NCBI GenBank assembly: GCA_964592235.1
Contig: CAZQCF010000002.1
Location: forward strand, 1-64,000
Direction of reading: 5' to 3'
DNA length: 64,000 bases
Source of the DNA: PLA3 sp964592235
Lineage (GTDB): Bacteria > Planctomycetota > Phycisphaerae > UBA1845 > UTPLA1
A program made the translations under genes and the position numbers. Below the pieces are notes generated by a model. It had not been told where the DNA came from. It was given only the letters and a program-made list of their open reading frames with translations, and ran no database searches. This document shows positions 1 through 7,125 of this stretch, in pieces (positions within the stretch are counted from its first letter, which is position 1; every line of letters starts with the position of its first letter).

Positions 1-114
1 CGTCCGCCAGCGAATCACCGGCTCGGCCGCCGACGCCAAACTCCACCCGGCAGTTACAATTAGACAAAGAGCTAAAATAAGTGACCGCACGCCGCCCCGA
101 CCGTGAATTGACAT
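1..114 (-). CDS. Secreted protein, N-terminal fragment (cut by window edge)
   Basis: An open frame starts at an ATG at 114-112 and runs off the left edge after 38 codons. The visible peptide is a textbook Sec signal peptide: a basic start with two arginines, a hydrophobic core rich in Leu, Ile and Val, and an SLASAA cleavage region before EPVIRWRT. An AGGG element lies about 7 bases upstream. The gene is divergent from the hydrolase at 347, so the 115-346 interval probably carries both promoters. Only the export signal can be seen, so the mature function is unknown. Confidence 0.7.
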   Translation of the reverse strand, partial: MSIHGRGGVRSLILALCLIVTAGWSLASAAEPVIRWRT

Positions 115-346
115 GTGATAACCCTGTGGGATTGCTCCACTCCACTCCGCGTAAGTAGGCGTCTTGAACACCAAACCGCCTGTTACCGTTAAACTCCATC
201 ATACCAAACGATGGGGTGTGGACAAAGGAAAATGTGCGGCTGCTCACGCCAACCTTCCCCTCACCCATGCGGCAATCCCTCAACTCCCTCAATGATCCAG
301 GACTCTGGCTTGCTCATCGATCCACGCCCCCTAGAATCACGAGCGA

Positions 347-1135
347 ATGGACACGCCTCCTGCCGCAGACACGATTTACGCTCAAAGCGTTGGGGCAGGT
401 CCGACGGTCCTGTTCGTCCATGGCTTCCCTCTTTCCGGCCAGATGTGGCTGCCGACGACCGAAGCGCTTAAGGATCGCTTTCTATGCGTGGTCCCCGATC
501 TGCGGGGGCACGGCCGGACGCCGCCTGTTTCACAGGTTTCGATGACCAGCTTCGCGGACGATCTGGCCGCTCTTCTGGACCATTTGAAGATCTGGGAGCC
601 TGCCATTCTGGTCGGCTTGTCCATGGGAGGAATGATCGGTTTCGAGTTCTTCCGCCGTCATCGTTCGCGAGTTCGCGCGATGGTGATGTGCGACACGCGG
701 GCTGTGGCGGATGGACCCGACGGCATCGCGCGTCGGGAAGCGCTGGCACGTGACGTGTTGATGAGCGGAAGCCGGGTCGCCGCGGATGCGATGGTTCCAA
801 AGCTGTTCGCGCCCTCGACGCCGCAGTCCATTCGCGATCGTTGGCACGCGATCATCTCCGCCACGCCGCCCGAGGGAGTCGCGGCCGCCTCCCGCGCCCT
901 GGCCTTTCGGCCCGATTCGACCGCGACGCTGGCGACGATCGACTGCCCCACGCTGTATCTCTGCGGCGAATTCGATGAACTGACCCCGCCGGACATGATG
1001 CGCGACATGCATCGCGCCACGCCACAATCGCAATTTGTATTAATTCCCCATGCCGGCCACCTTCCGCCGGTCGAACAGCCTCATGCGTTCATCGCTGCGC
1101 TGGTGGGTTTTGTGGATTCGCTCCCCCCGAGATGA
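347..1135 (+). CDS. Alpha/beta-fold hydrolase
   Basis: A 262-residue single-domain alpha/beta hydrolase, the usual length for the family. The oxyanion-hole motif HGFPLSGQMW follows the first strands. The nucleophile elbow is GLSMGG with Ser92, the acid is probably Asp210 in CGEFDELTPP, and the catalytic histidine is His238 in AGHLPPVEQP, so the triad looks intact. It resembles 3-oxoadipate enol-lactonase-like and other small esterase/lactonase members, but no aromatic-degradation genes are nearby and the substrate cannot be assigned. No strong Shine-Dalgarno element precedes the ATG. The gene is convergent with the DUF4287 gene, with 19 bases between the stops. Confidence 0.88.
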   Translation: MDTPPAADTIYAQSVGAGPTVLFVHGFPLSGQMWLPTTEALKDRFLCVVPDLRGHGRTPPVSQVSMTSFADDLAALLDHLKIWEPAILVGLSMGGMIGFEFFRRHRSRVRAMVMCDTRAVADGPDGIARREALARDVLMSGSRVAADAMVPKLFAPSTPQSIRDRWHAIISATPPEGVAAASRALAFRPDSTATLATIDCPTLYLCGEFDELTPPDMMRDMHRATPQSQFVLIPHAGHLPPVEQPHAFIAALVGFVDSLPPR

Positions 1136-1154
1136 TGCCCCCGAGCCGCACCCG

Positions 1155-1715
1155 TCAATCCCCAGCCACGCAGCGCTTCATCACGTCGAGCGCCTTGCCC
1201 CAGTACGCCTTCATCTTCGCCGCCGCCTTCGCATCGGGCAGCTTCTCATGCTGGACTGCGACCATGCTCCTGGCCGCGCCTTTTGCATAGAAGTTCACAT
1301 CGACGCGCGTATCGTCGGCGTCCCACGCGATGCGCAGCGACTTGTTCTTCGTCGCCTTGCGAACCGTCAATTTCGCTTTGCCGAGCCACCGCGCCCGCGC
1401 CTTGGCGTCGTGAAACGCGTCGAACACCCGCCCCACCGGCGCGGCCAGCGTGCGACTCGCGCTCACCGAGAACCCGCCGGGCTTCTCGTGCTTGGCCCGC
1501 AGGCCCGTCGCCTGCTCGTATCCCACCGTGACCATCTGCCCCCACCACGGACCGATCTTGTGCTTGCTGTGCAGCACGGCCACGATCTTCTTGTGGTCCA
1601 TCTTGCGGCAGCCGGCCTTGTCCAGCGCGGCGATCCACTGGTCCCACGTCTTGCCTGTGGCCTTTTTCACGGCCTCGTCACCGACGCCGAGTTGCAGTTT
1701 GCGGTTTGTTGCCAT
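1155..1715 (-). CDS. DUF4287 plus SRPBCC-type protein
   Basis: A 186-residue cytosolic protein with two parts. Residues 1 to about 75 match the DUF4287 pattern: a helical segment with TGKTWDQWIAALDKAG, then HKIGPWWGQMVTVGYEQATG. The remainder looks like an SRPBCC/AHSA1-type helix-grip fold, with a start-of-fold SASRTLAAPVGRVFDAFHD and a basic core. This domain pair is seen in small bacterial proteins of unknown role, often described as activator-like ligand-binding proteins. Its own cell role is not known. It is convergent with the hydrolase and is followed upstream by 280 bases with no recognisable gene. Confidence 0.75.
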   Translation of the reverse strand: MATNRKLQLGVGDEAVKKATGKTWDQWIAALDKAGCRKMDHKKIVAVLHSKHKIGPWWGQMVTVGYEQATGLRAKHEKPGGFSVSASRTLAAPVGRVFDAFHDAKARARWLGKAKLTVRKATKNKSLRIAWDADDTRVDVNFYAKGAARSMVAVQHEKLPDAKAAAKMKAYWGKALDVMKRCVAGD

Positions 1716-1995
1716 GTCGGTCTCCCATGCAAGGCATCGGCGGGCAGCCTTGGCAAGTCGCTGCTATACCAATTGTCGGGAAAGGCTCGCGAGATTCAAG
1801 GAGCGCCACCGTGCGAAATCTGTGGCCGTCACGCCGCACTAGCAGGGCGGGGCCGTCGGCTGCACAGCGTTGCTCGCAAGCTCACCGACCAAAACTCTCC
1901 TCCGAAACCGAAAACGAAGCCCTCCGACACTTTGGACCCGCGCTGGCGGACCCGCGCGCCCCCTTTCTTCCCCCGTAATCTCGATACCCGTCGCG

Positions 1996-2592
1996 TCAAC
2001 TGGCCCCGGTTGTCGTAAAAGTGCCACATTCAGGGCATTTTCCTGAAATATTAGCCGTTAGATTGTACCCACATGCCTTACAACATTGAGCCATCACCGG
2101 GGTCATCCTGGAGAATCTGTACACAACAATGACCATAAATGGGAGAAATACGGTCCAATTTGGGATTCTAACTGACCACAGATTATGGTTTAGGCAAACA
2201 GATGGCAACGCGCCAAGGCCAGATTTAAATGGCTGCCATTTGGTTACTAGCCTTGATTCTCCCCCAATTACTGGCGAGATGGAATCAAGGTAGAACACCC
2301 CGTCAGCAACACCGAACCATAATCCGACGTTGTCCTTATACACGTCTCTCAAATATGTATTTGTCAACGTCGAGGCAAACACTACTCTATCCGGATCGTC
2401 TTTTTCATACTCAATCTTGATGATTGTAGTTGAAATCCACGACAACAAGACAGTAATCAAGACTAAGCCCCAAAAGAAACGGCATCGCCTAGCAAGGCCA
2501 ATCAGCTTTGGATTATGAGCAGTCATGGGCATGTCACTGGCTTTAAAGTATTCTTGTTCTTGCCACAGCCCGCATAGATCATAATGCCACAT
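1996..2592 (-). CDS. Membrane protein with C-terminal zinc ribbon
   Basis: A 198-residue protein with an N-terminal membrane segment (FFWGLVLITVLLSWIS), an extracytoplasmic-looking middle, a second hydrophobic segment (WTVFLPFMVIVVYRF) and a C-terminal zinc ribbon CCKACGYNLTANISGKCPEC. Proteins that end in a CxxCGYxL...CPECG ribbon are common and mostly uncharacterised in Planctomycetota. The gene is visibly richer in A and T than both neighbours, which may mean a recent arrival. The start is uncertain: ATG codons at 2532 and 2526 would remove a 20-22 residue N-terminal stretch, and none has a convincing Shine-Dalgarno element. Function unknown. Confidence 0.65.
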   Translation of the reverse strand: MWHYDLCGLWQEQEYFKASDMPMTAHNPKLIGLARRCRFFWGLVLITVLLSWISTTIIKIEYEKDDPDRVVFASTLTNTYLRDVYKDNVGLWFGVADGVFYLDSISPVIGGESRLVTKWQPFKSGLGALPSVCLNHNLWSVRIPNWTVFLPFMVIVVYRFSRMTPVMAQCCKACGYNLTANISGKCPECGTFTTTGAS

Positions 2593-3098
2593 TTCTTGCC
2601 AACCTTACAGCTAGCTTCTGCCATGCAATCATTGTCGAGTGATTCTAACACGCACTGCGGCTTCTCCTTTGCTCTCGCTTGTCTGATCGGAAAAGGGGCC
2701 GCAGATCATTTCGAGGTCTCCTTCCGCGTCTTTTTTGGGCGGCGCACCGGCCAGTCCGCCAGAATCGACCGGGCCTCGGCGTCGCCGTTCTCGCGCCGCC
2801 ACAAACTATTATACCGCCAGTTTTCCGCCCATCGCACCAGCCCGGCCCGCCGGGCGTTTCCCTCGACCTAGCGACAGACGCTGGGCAGATGCGAATCGCG
2901 CCCGATGGGAAACGAGTTGGAACACCCCTGTTACAGAGGGCCCATGCCCGCCGTGTAATGGCGGGCGTGCCCCCGCATGACATGCCGGAGTAAACAACGA
3001 GCCGCGCCCCCTTTGATTTTCCGCCCCCTTTGATTTTCTCTGATTTTCCAGACGTCAGCTTTCCAGGTATAGTCCAGCCTCGATAAGGAATCGGTCCC
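2593..3098. other. Intergenic stretch without a convincing gene
   Basis: About 500 bases between divergent genes. Open frames here have arginine/proline-rich, low-information translations and no ribosome-binding sites, so I call none. It holds a small hairpin with 7-base perfect arms GCCCGCC/GGCGGGC (2946-2952 and 2960-2966) and the short tandem repeat listed separately. It probably carries the promoter of the DUF1801 gene. Confidence 0.5.
3006..3038. repeat. Tandem 17-base repeat, two copies
   Basis: GCCCCCTTTGATTTTC occurs at 3006-3021 and again at 3023-3038, a period of 17 bases, followed by a partial third copy (TGATTTTC) at 3041-3048. It lies about 60 bases upstream of the DUF1801 start. 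Role unknown; replication slippage is the simplest explanation. Confidence 0.75.
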
Positions 3099-3515
3099 AT
3101 GCCCATCCACAAAGACATTCGCGCATACAACGCCGCGCTGGCGACCGCGGACCCACGCATCTGCGACGCCCTCGCCATGGCGATCGACAAGCAGCTCGCC
3201 GCACACGACGCGGAGAACAAGATCTGGCACGGCCACCCGGTCTGGTTTCTCGACGGCAATCCGATCGTCGGCTACAGCAAGCTCAAGAGCCCGAAGCCTG
3301 CGGGTTGCATCCGCCTGCTGTTCTGGAGCGGGCAGACCTTCGACGAGCCGGGGCTGGCGGACGAAGGCAGTTTCAAGGCGGCCGAGGCGCGCTATACGTC
3401 CGTCGATCAGATCAAGGCCGGCGATCTCAAACGCTGGCTAGCGAAGGCGGTCAGGATTCAGTGGGACTACAAGAACATCGTGAAGCGGAAAGGTAAGCTG
3501 CTACGATTGAAGTAG
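3099..3515 (+). CDS. DUF1801 domain protein
   Basis: A 138-residue cytosolic protein that fits the DUF1801 (YdhG-like) fold: an N-terminal helix, then AENKIWHGHPVWFLDGNPIVGYSKLKS, then a strand with IRLLFWSGQTFDE and a C-terminal helical part with KAGDLKRWLAKAVRIQWDY. Members are small, widespread and of unknown biochemical function. It is a single-gene unit, with no gene for 239 bases downstream. The start ATG sits just after GGAATCGGTCCC, so the ribosome-binding site is only fair. Confidence 0.78.
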   Translation: MPIHKDIRAYNAALATADPRICDALAMAIDKQLAAHDAENKIWHGHPVWFLDGNPIVGYSKLKSPKPAGCIRLLFWSGQTFDEPGLADEGSFKAAEARYTSVDQIKAGDLKRWLAKAVRIQWDYKNIVKRKGKLLRLK

Positions 3516-3754
3516 GGTCCATGCGAGAGCCGGCCAGCCGAATGCGTCAGGTCCGCACAGCGGGCCTTACTTCCACTTCAACCATTTGGTCCGCCAAGCC
3601 GACCCTACCGCTTCGGTTCCGACGCGATTGTTCTTCGTGCAGCCACTCGCCCGGCTCCACCATTGCACCCCCTGCTGCGACCCCTATAATCGCCCATCGA
3701 ACCTCATCCGGTCGGCACGAGTCGGCCGATGAGCCTCTTTTGGAGCCGCGCTGA

Positions 3755-4684
3755 ATGGCCGCACACGCTTCTCACGACTCGCACGCATCCCAAGGTTCAC
3801 ACAGCACCGGCGCCCACGATTACGCGGGCCCCGGAGCCTCGCACGGCCACGGCGAGCATCACGAAAATGTCATCTTCCGCATCGCCCGGCAGGATCATCC
3901 CGGCGGCGAGCGATACTATCAATCCTTCTCGGTGCCGCATGTGCCGGGCATGAACGTCATCTCGGCGCTGCAATACATCGCCGGCCATCCGACGCCGATC
4001 GGCGAAACCGATTCCGTCACGCCGGTCGCGTGGGACTGCAACTGCCTCGAAGAGGTCTGCGGCGCATGCACGATGGTCATCAACGGCCGCGTGCGGCAGG
4101 CGTGCAGTGCGCTGGTCGACCAACTCGACCGCAACGACGCGGGCGAGATCGAACTGGAGCCGATGAGCAAGTACCCGGTCGTGCGAGACTTGTTCGTGGA
4201 CCGGCGGCGGATCTTTGAGGGTTTGAAGCGCGTGCGGGCGTGGATTCCGGTCGACGGATACTACGACGCCGGCGCGGGGCCGACGCAGGGACCGGGCGAG
4301 CAGGAGACCAATTATCCGTTGTCGCAGTGCATGAGCTGCGGTTGCTGCATGGAGGCCTGCCCGCAATATACAAAGATGGAAATCTCGCGCGCCAGCGGCG
4401 AGAGCGATGCCGAGTTCGCCCGGCGCGAGACTCACGAATTGCAGAATGGGTTCCTTGGGGCGGCAGTTATCTCACAGGCCGTGCTGTTCAACAATCATCC
4501 GACGGGCAGGATGAACAAAGCCGAGCGGCTGGAGGCGCTGATGGGTCCGGGCGGCATCACCGACTGCGGCAACGCGCAGAATTGCGTGAAGGTCTGTCCG
4601 AAGCTGATCCCGCTGACGTACTCCATTGCCAAGGCCGGCCGGGACACGTCGATCCACGCCATCAAGCGCTGGTTCATGAAGTAG
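3755..4684 (+). CDS. sdhB: Succinate dehydrogenase/fumarate reductase iron-sulfur subunit
   Basis: A 309-residue electron-transfer subunit that would carry electrons from a flavoprotein (SdhA) to quinone at the inner membrane face. The [2Fe-2S] ligands are Cys97, Cys102, Cys105 and Cys117. The ferredoxin-like half has CMSCGCCMEACP (Cys192, 195, 198, 202) and CGNAQNCVKVCP (Cys271, 277, 281), giving the ligands for the 4Fe-4S and 3Fe-4S clusters. The first 40 or so residues are an unusual His/Ser/Gly-rich extension (AHASHDSHAS, ASHGHGEHHE) before the ferredoxin fold. No sdhA or sdhC is next to it here, which is atypical because sdhB normally sits in sdhCAB. Confidence 0.88.
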   Translation: MAAHASHDSHASQGSHSTGAHDYAGPGASHGHGEHHENVIFRIARQDHPGGERYYQSFSVPHVPGMNVISALQYIAGHPTPIGETDSVTPVAWDCNCLEEVCGACTMVINGRVRQACSALVDQLDRNDAGEIELEPMSKYPVVRDLFVDRRRIFEGLKRVRAWIPVDGYYDAGAGPTQGPGEQETNYPLSQCMSCGCCMEACPQYTKMEISRASGESDAEFARRETHELQNGFLGAAVISQAVLFNNHPTGRMNKAERLEALMGPGGITDCGNAQNCVKVCPKLIPLTYSIAKAGRDTSIHAIKRWFMK

Positions 4685-4709
4685 GCCCGGTTCATTCGGC
4701 GGCCGCGCG

Positions 4710-5129
4710 ATGCTCGCCGCGCCGCAAATCACCTTGAGAATCACGACTTTGGCGAATCATCCCACCACGCTGACGGGCACCAGGCGACGGCTGCTGACGC
4801 TCGTACCGCTGGCTGTGCTGGCCACGTGGTTCACGTACATGTGGTTTGTGAGCCGGGTTGTTCCGTCGATCGACAAGTATCCGGGCGGCGCGATCCGGGC
4901 CGAGGGCTACGCCCAGCGACAGGGCTTCGGCGAGTATGCGAAGACCGGCCACTGGGTCACGTATCACCCCGGACCCATACCGGGCAAGACCGGCCCGAAG
5001 GAATCCGAAGGCATGTACGTCGAAGGGCAGAAAGACGGCGAATGGCGGTACTGGGACGAGCGCGGCGCGCTGATCCGCGTGGAGCGCTACACGCGCGGCC
5101 AGGCAGTATCAAGTCAGTCGTCTCAATAA
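4710..5129 (+). CDS. Membrane-anchored protein with MORN/YwqK-like repeat
   Basis: A 139-residue protein with one N-terminal membrane anchor (LLTLVPLAVLATWFTYMWFV) followed by an extracytoplasmic part. Two short blocks, KTGHWVTYHPG and KDGEWRYWDERGALIRVERYT, follow the pattern of MORN variant/YwqK-like repeats, which are beta-hairpin modules of unclear function. It begins 25 bases after sdhB on the same strand and may be cotranscribed with it. An ATG at 4710 is used, but later in-frame starts before the anchor are possible. Specific function unknown. Confidence 0.6.
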   Translation: MLAAPQITLRITTLANHPTTLTGTRRRLLTLVPLAVLATWFTYMWFVSRVVPSIDKYPGGAIRAEGYAQRQGFGEYAKTGHWVTYHPGPIPGKTGPKESEGMYVEGQKDGEWRYWDERGALIRVERYTRGQAVSSQSSQ

Positions 5130-5194
5130 TGCCCCCCCCAATCTTCCCGCCGAGCAACAAACTGAATCGCGCGGAGCGATCCCTTTTCGCCAAC

Positions 5195-5222
5195 AAAAAG
5201 CCCCAGGCGATCGCCTAGGGCT
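5195..5222 (-). terminator. Rho-independent terminator of the hsp20 genes
   Basis: Read on the minus strand, AGCCCTAGGCG and its complement form a stem of about 10 pairs (one G-T wobble) closed by a GATC loop, followed at once by TTTTT. It lies 56 bases past the stop of the last hsp20 gene. It also contains the palindrome GGCGATCGCC. Confidence 0.8.
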
Positions 5223-5277
5223 CTGTCTGGTCGCCCGACGAAGATTGACGCGCCGGAGACGACGGACTGGAAGCGCT

Positions 5278-5754
5278 TCAACCGGCCTTAACCGCGATGC
5301 GCTTGGGCTGGGCTTCGGGGCGCTTTGTTACGGAGACAGTCAGCACGCCGTCCTTGAAGGTGGCTTCGACCTTGTTCGGATCGATCGTGCTGGGCAGCGG
5401 AACCGCACGATGGAAGTTGCCGTATTGCCGCTCGACGTAATGATAGTCTCGCTTGCGCTCTTCCCTCTCGTGCTTCTTCTCACCGCGGAGGACGAGCATG
5501 TTCCCCTCGATGTTGATCTCGACATCTTCAGGTCGAACACCCGGCAGTTCAGCTTTCAGCGTGACTTCCTTGTCCGACTCGGACAGTTCGACGCGCGGGC
5601 CGACTCCGCTGCGAAACAGTTCGCCCAGCGGCTCAAAAAAACCTCGCCCGCCGCCCATCCAGCGCTCGAACAAATTGTCCATCTCCTCGCGCATGCGCGC
5701 GAGTCCGGTGTCCATTGACTCTTCTCGCTTGTTTCTCCAGGGTACCAGATTCAT
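5278..5754 (-). CDS. Small heat shock protein, Hsp20 family
   Basis: A 158-residue ATP-independent chaperone that would hold unfolding proteins in the cytosol as oligomers. After an N-terminal region with MREEMDNLFERW comes the alpha-crystallin domain (about residues 48-145) with VTLKAELPGV and the signature FKDGVLTVSV, then a C-terminal I-x-V motif (RIAVKAG) used in oligomer contacts. A very strong Shine-Dalgarno AAGGAGG lies 9 bases before the ATG. It is the last of three tandem hsp20 genes and is followed by a clear terminator. Confidence 0.93.
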   Translation of the reverse strand: MNLVPWRNKREESMDTGLARMREEMDNLFERWMGGGRGFFEPLGELFRSGVGPRVELSESDKEVTLKAELPGVRPEDVEINIEGNMLVLRGEKKHEREERKRDYHYVERQYGNFHRAVPLPSTIDPNKVEATFKDGVLTVSVTKRPEAQPKRIAVKAG

Positions 5755-5886
5755 GATTCAACACCTCCTTGACATCTAAGCTTGTCGTTATCGGGGGCCG
5801 CGCCGGCCGATCTCACATCCGTTGCACGCCGCCACGGGCCGGACGCGCGCGCCCCGCTTGATTTCAAACAAAGCCCGGCGTCACGG

Positions 5887-6294
5887 TTACTTTGATTTCA
5901 CGGCAATGCGTCGCGGCCTGACCGATTCGGCCTTGGGCAAGCGCAGCGTCAGCACCCCGTGGCGCATTTCAGCCGTGATCGCCCCGGCATCGATTCCTTC
6001 GCCGATGCGGAATGAGCGATCGAAATCCCCAATGCCGTATTCGCGAAGAAGCCAGCTCTCACGCGTCCTTGGCGCGGGATCAACGTCCGCGTGAATCGTC
6101 AGGAGTCCATTCTCGTAATTGACATCGATCCGGTCGCCCGTCGCGCCGGGCATGTCGGCAAAGAGTACGAACTCGTCGGCCTTTTCGATGATATCCACCG
6201 CCGGAACATAGGTTCGGCCGCTTCGGGTCGGTTCCGGAGTCGCCACGACGTTCTGCGGGCTTGTCGGCTTCTCAAGTGTTGCATTCGTTGACAT
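5887..6294 (-). CDS. Small heat shock protein, Hsp20 family (divergent)
   Basis: A 135-residue Hsp20 paralogue and the most divergent of the three. It has the alpha-crystallin domain with FVLFADMPGATGDRIDV, the signature MRHGVLTLRLPK and the C-terminal I-x-V tail (RIAVKSK). The middle is shorter and ends strand 4 with TIHADV instead of the usual LxIxGE pattern, so substrate range or partner choice may differ. A GAGGAG element precedes the ATG. It sits between the two more typical paralogues, with gaps of about 130 and 90 bases, which allows independent promoters. Confidence 0.9.
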   Translation of the reverse strand: MSTNATLEKPTSPQNVVATPEPTRSGRTYVPAVDIIEKADEFVLFADMPGATGDRIDVNYENGLLTIHADVDPAPRTRESWLLREYGIGDFDRSFRIGEGIDAGAITAEMRHGVLTLRLPKAESVRPRRIAVKSK

Positions 6295-6381
6295 GGCTCA
6301 TTCTCCTCTCACGCACCTCATGCACGTGGTCTGATTTCCCTGATGTTTGGTGACGCTGTTGGGGCAATGCCCCTCGCACCG

Positions 6382-6804
6382 TTACTCCGAGCGAACGCTG
6401 ATCTTTCGCGGTCGGGCTGCCTCGGCTTTTGGCAGCGAGATGGTCAGCACACCGTTCTTCAGTGTGGCCTCAACCTTGTTCGCGTCGATCTCGACGGGGA
6501 GCGTCACGGTGCGGCAGAACTCGCCGACGCCTCGCTCGCGACGATGATAGTTCGCGTTCTGGTCGTCCATCGCCTTGCGCTGACCCTTGATCGTCAGTTC
6601 GCTGCCGACAACAAATAGCTCGATGTCGTCCATCCCCATCCCGGGCAGTTCGGCTTCAGCGAACAAGTGATCGCCATCCTCCCAGATGTTCAAGGCCGGG
6701 AAGGCGCGCGACCGCGACTCATGCCCGTTGAAAACGCTGTCGAGCAGCTCGCCCATCTCCCGCCGAACCAGGTCCGGCGCCAGCAGCATCCGATTCATGA
6801 ACAT
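6382..6804 (-). CDS. Small heat shock protein, Hsp20 family
   Basis: A 140-residue Hsp20 protein, first of the tandem trio in the direction of transcription. The N-terminus has REMGELLDSVFNG, the alpha-crystallin domain begins at HLFAEAELPGM, and the signature TLKNGVLTISLPK is followed by the I-x-V tail (KISVRSE). GGAGGTGA lies 6-7 bases before the ATG. I find no CIRCE element upstream; the only notable structure is the inverted repeat at 7013-7031. Known family role: holding chaperone for denatured proteins. Confidence 0.92.
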   Translation of the reverse strand: MFMNRMLLAPDLVRREMGELLDSVFNGHESRSRAFPALNIWEDGDHLFAEAELPGMGMDDIELFVVGSELTIKGQRKAMDDQNANYHRRERGVGEFCRTVTLPVEIDANKVEATLKNGVLTISLPKAEAARPRKISVRSE

Positions 6805-7125
6805 GATTCGTCACCTCCGCTTTGTCGATCTGTTTCATCTGCGCGGCCGAATCCGGTCGGCCTGCTATCGCTCCGCAGATTGATAAGCACAACGCGTGCC
6901 AACGGTGGTGTCAGAGGGACGCCCGCTGCGGAGGAAAATCCTAAATCCCTGTGATTACTGGATTAATGCGGAAAGGGCGTGACGGCCGCACAGGACGACC
7001 TTGCCAATTTGACTGGCAGCCCGGCTGCCAGCGGGACGCAGGCAACACGATGCATCCAGCGCACGGGACGCCGAAGAGCACAACGAATGGAACGAACTGG
7101 CTAACGTCAGCTTTCCATATTCCCG
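6805..7125. other. Intergenic region upstream of hsp20 genes
   Basis: About 320 bases between the stop of the response regulator and the first hsp20 gene, both on the minus strand. It holds the strong inverted repeat at 7013-7031 and presumably the heat-shock promoter. No open frame here looks coding. Confidence 0.5.
7013..7031. repeat. Perfect inverted repeat upstream of hsp20 trio
   Basis: The arms CTGGCAGC and GCTGCCAG are perfect and separated by CCG, with outer TTGCC (7001-7005) and GGCAA (about 7040) also complementary. It is about 210 bases upstream of the first hsp20 start and 95 bases past the response-regulator stop. There is no T-run on either strand, so an operator or mRNA structure is at least as likely as a terminator. 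Confidence 0.55.

Noticed and set aside
1050..2018. 322-residue plus-strand frame over the DUF4287 gene
   Set aside because: Antisense to a gene with recognisable domains and starts inside the hydrolase gene.
3521..3754. 77-residue frame between the DUF1801 and sdhB genes
   Set aside because: No ribosome-binding site and a Ser/Arg/Pro-rich translation without any recognisable feature.
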